From positions 1 to 6,503 of the forward strand of contig JAWLFQ010000103.1 in the NCBI GenBank assembly GCA_041685505.1: a DNA stretch of 6,503 nucleotides. Reading direction: 5' to 3'. Position 1 is the stretch's first letter. Each line of letters opens with the position of its first letter. The notes below the pieces were generated by a model that saw only the letters and a list, made by a program, of their open reading frames with translations, did not search any database and was not told the origin of the DNA. Positions 5,653 to 6,503 of the stretch are shown here, piece after piece. The position numbers and the translations under genes were made by a program. The DNA is from T1Sed10-7 sp041685505. GTDB lineage: Bacteria; Actinomycetota; Nitriliruptoria; Nitriliruptorales; Nitriliruptoraceae.

Positions 5653-6458
5653 TGGATGGCGTCCGCAGGTTCGTCCGGATCCTCCACGACGGCCAGCCGC
5701 GTTACGGGCTGCTCGAGGGCACCGAGGTCGCGCTGATCGACCCGCACCCCTTCACCACCCACACCGCGACCGGGGAGCGCGTGCCGGTGGAGGGGCTCAG
5801 GCTGCTGGCGCCGGTCATCCCCTCCAAGGTCGTGTGCGTGGGCAAGAACTACGTCGACCACGCGGCGGAGATGGGCGGCACGGTGCCGGACACGCCGCTG
5901 CTGTTCCTCAAGCCGTCGTCCAGCGTGATAGGGCCGGGCGAGGCGATCCGCCTGCCCACCGACCGGGCCGAGGAGTTCCACCACGAGGCGGAGCTCGCGG
6001 TGGTCATCGGCGCCCTGCTGCAGCGGGTCACCCCGGAGCAGGCGCTGGCCGGGGTCTTCGGCTACACCGCCGCCAACGACGTCACCGCGCGCGACCTCCA
6101 GCGCAGCGAGGATCAGTGGTTCCGCGCCAAGGGCTTCGACGCCTTCTGTCCCCTCGGCCCGGCCGTGACCAGCGGGCTGGACCCCTCCGACCTCGCCATC
6201 CGGTGCCTGGTCGACGGCGAGGTGCGCCAGGACGGCACCACCGCCGACCTGGTCCACGATGTCGCGTCCCTGGTCAGCGAGGTGTCCCAGGTCATGACCC
6301 TGCTGCCGAGCGACGTGATCCTCAGCGGGACCCCGGCCGGCGTCGGCCCGATCACCCCCGGCCAGAGCGTCCGGGTGGAGATCGAGGGCATCGGCGCCCT
6401 CGACAACCCGGTCGTCGACCGCAACGCGCCCGCCGACCGCGGTAACGGGCAGGGCTGA
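5652..6458 (+). CDS. Fumarylacetoacetate hydrolase (FAH) family protein
   Basis: A 268-residue member of the FAH/FAHD1 family, whose cytosolic Mg-dependent enzymes hydrolyse acylpyruvates, decarboxylate oxaloacetate or isomerise hydroxyheptadienedioate. The short N-terminal region is followed by the FAH core from about 57. VGKNYVDHAAEMG (63-75) carries His70 and Glu73 of the lid helix. HHEAELAVVIG has the metal ligands Glu112 and Glu114, and AANDVTARDLQ has the third ligand Asp143, at the same 29-residue spacing as in FAHD1. Lys160 in RAKGFD and the SGTPAGVGP loop near the C-terminus complete the active site. ATG 5652 overlaps the cimA stop (TGATG), with AGGGAG five bases upstream, so the two are translationally coupled. 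In many actinobacteria this gene lies between cimA or leucine/isoleucine genes and gltX. The exact substrate is uncertain; the common label hydroxyheptadienedioate isomerase is probably too specific. Confidence 0.92.
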   Translation: MDGVRRFVRILHDGQPRYGLLEGTEVALIDPHPFTTHTATGERVPVEGLRLLAPVIPSKVVCVGKNYVDHAAEMGGTVPDTPLLFLKPSSSVIGPGEAIRLPTDRAEEFHHEAELAVVIGALLQRVTPEQALAGVFGYTAANDVTARDLQRSEDQWFRAKGFDAFCPLGPAVTSGLDPSDLAIRCLVDGEVRQDGTTADLVHDVASLVSEVSQVMTLLPSDVILSGTPAGVGPITPGQSVRVEIEGIGALDNPVVDRNAPADRGNGQG

Positions 6459-6503
6459 GCCCGCGCAGCCGCCCTGGGCCACCCGCCGTGGATCGCTGCC
6501 GGC
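6459..6503 (+). other. Right-edge non-coding remainder
   Basis: The 45 bases after the FAH-family stop hold no clear ribosome binding site, start codon with support, or hairpin with a T-run. In related gene orders a glutamyl-tRNA synthetase gene often follows, but nothing of it is visible here. Confidence 0.4.

Overview
The window is very GC-rich, with strong G/C third-position bias, GTG and TTG starts, and short spacers between genes. The protein families and gene order point to a high-GC actinobacterium. A deep-branching lineage of the Nitriliruptor/Euzebya kind is possible, but that is an inference from style and not a placement. All convincing genes are on the + strand.

Left part (1-3392): the window opens inside an alpha/beta hydrolase of the hormone-sensitive-lipase type, with HGGAY, GDSAGG and a C-terminal Asp/His all visible. 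It is followed 4 bases later by an Eis-family GNAT acetyltransferase, and 73 bases after that by a second, divergent Eis-family paralogue. The three genes look like one transcription unit.

Middle (3393-3720): a spacer of about 120 bases leads to a 69-residue dodecin, a small flavin-binding protein, with a strong ribosome binding site.

Right part (3721-6503): a stretch of 294 bases precedes cimA, (R)-citramalate synthase, the committed step of the pyruvate route to isoleucine. This stretch has the layout of an amino-acid attenuator. In order it holds a candidate promoter, a ribosome binding site, a 27-codon leader ORF with four Ile codons in a five-codon block (ATC AGC ATC ATC ATC), a hairpin inside the leader ORF, two mutually exclusive downstream stems, and a C/T-rich segment perfectly complementary to the cimA ribosome binding site. 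A leader rich in Ile codons in front of an isoleucine-biosynthesis gene is the most interesting observation here. cimA overlaps by one base with a fumarylacetoacetate hydrolase (FAH)-family gene that keeps its metal ligands. The last 45 bases hold nothing recognisable.

Putting it together: the cimA-FAH pair is probably one operon, switched by isoleucine supply through ribosome stalling on the leader. The upstream esterase/acetyltransferase block and the dodecin appear to be separate housekeeping or stress functions. All calls come from reading motifs by eye; no alignment, folding or database search was run.
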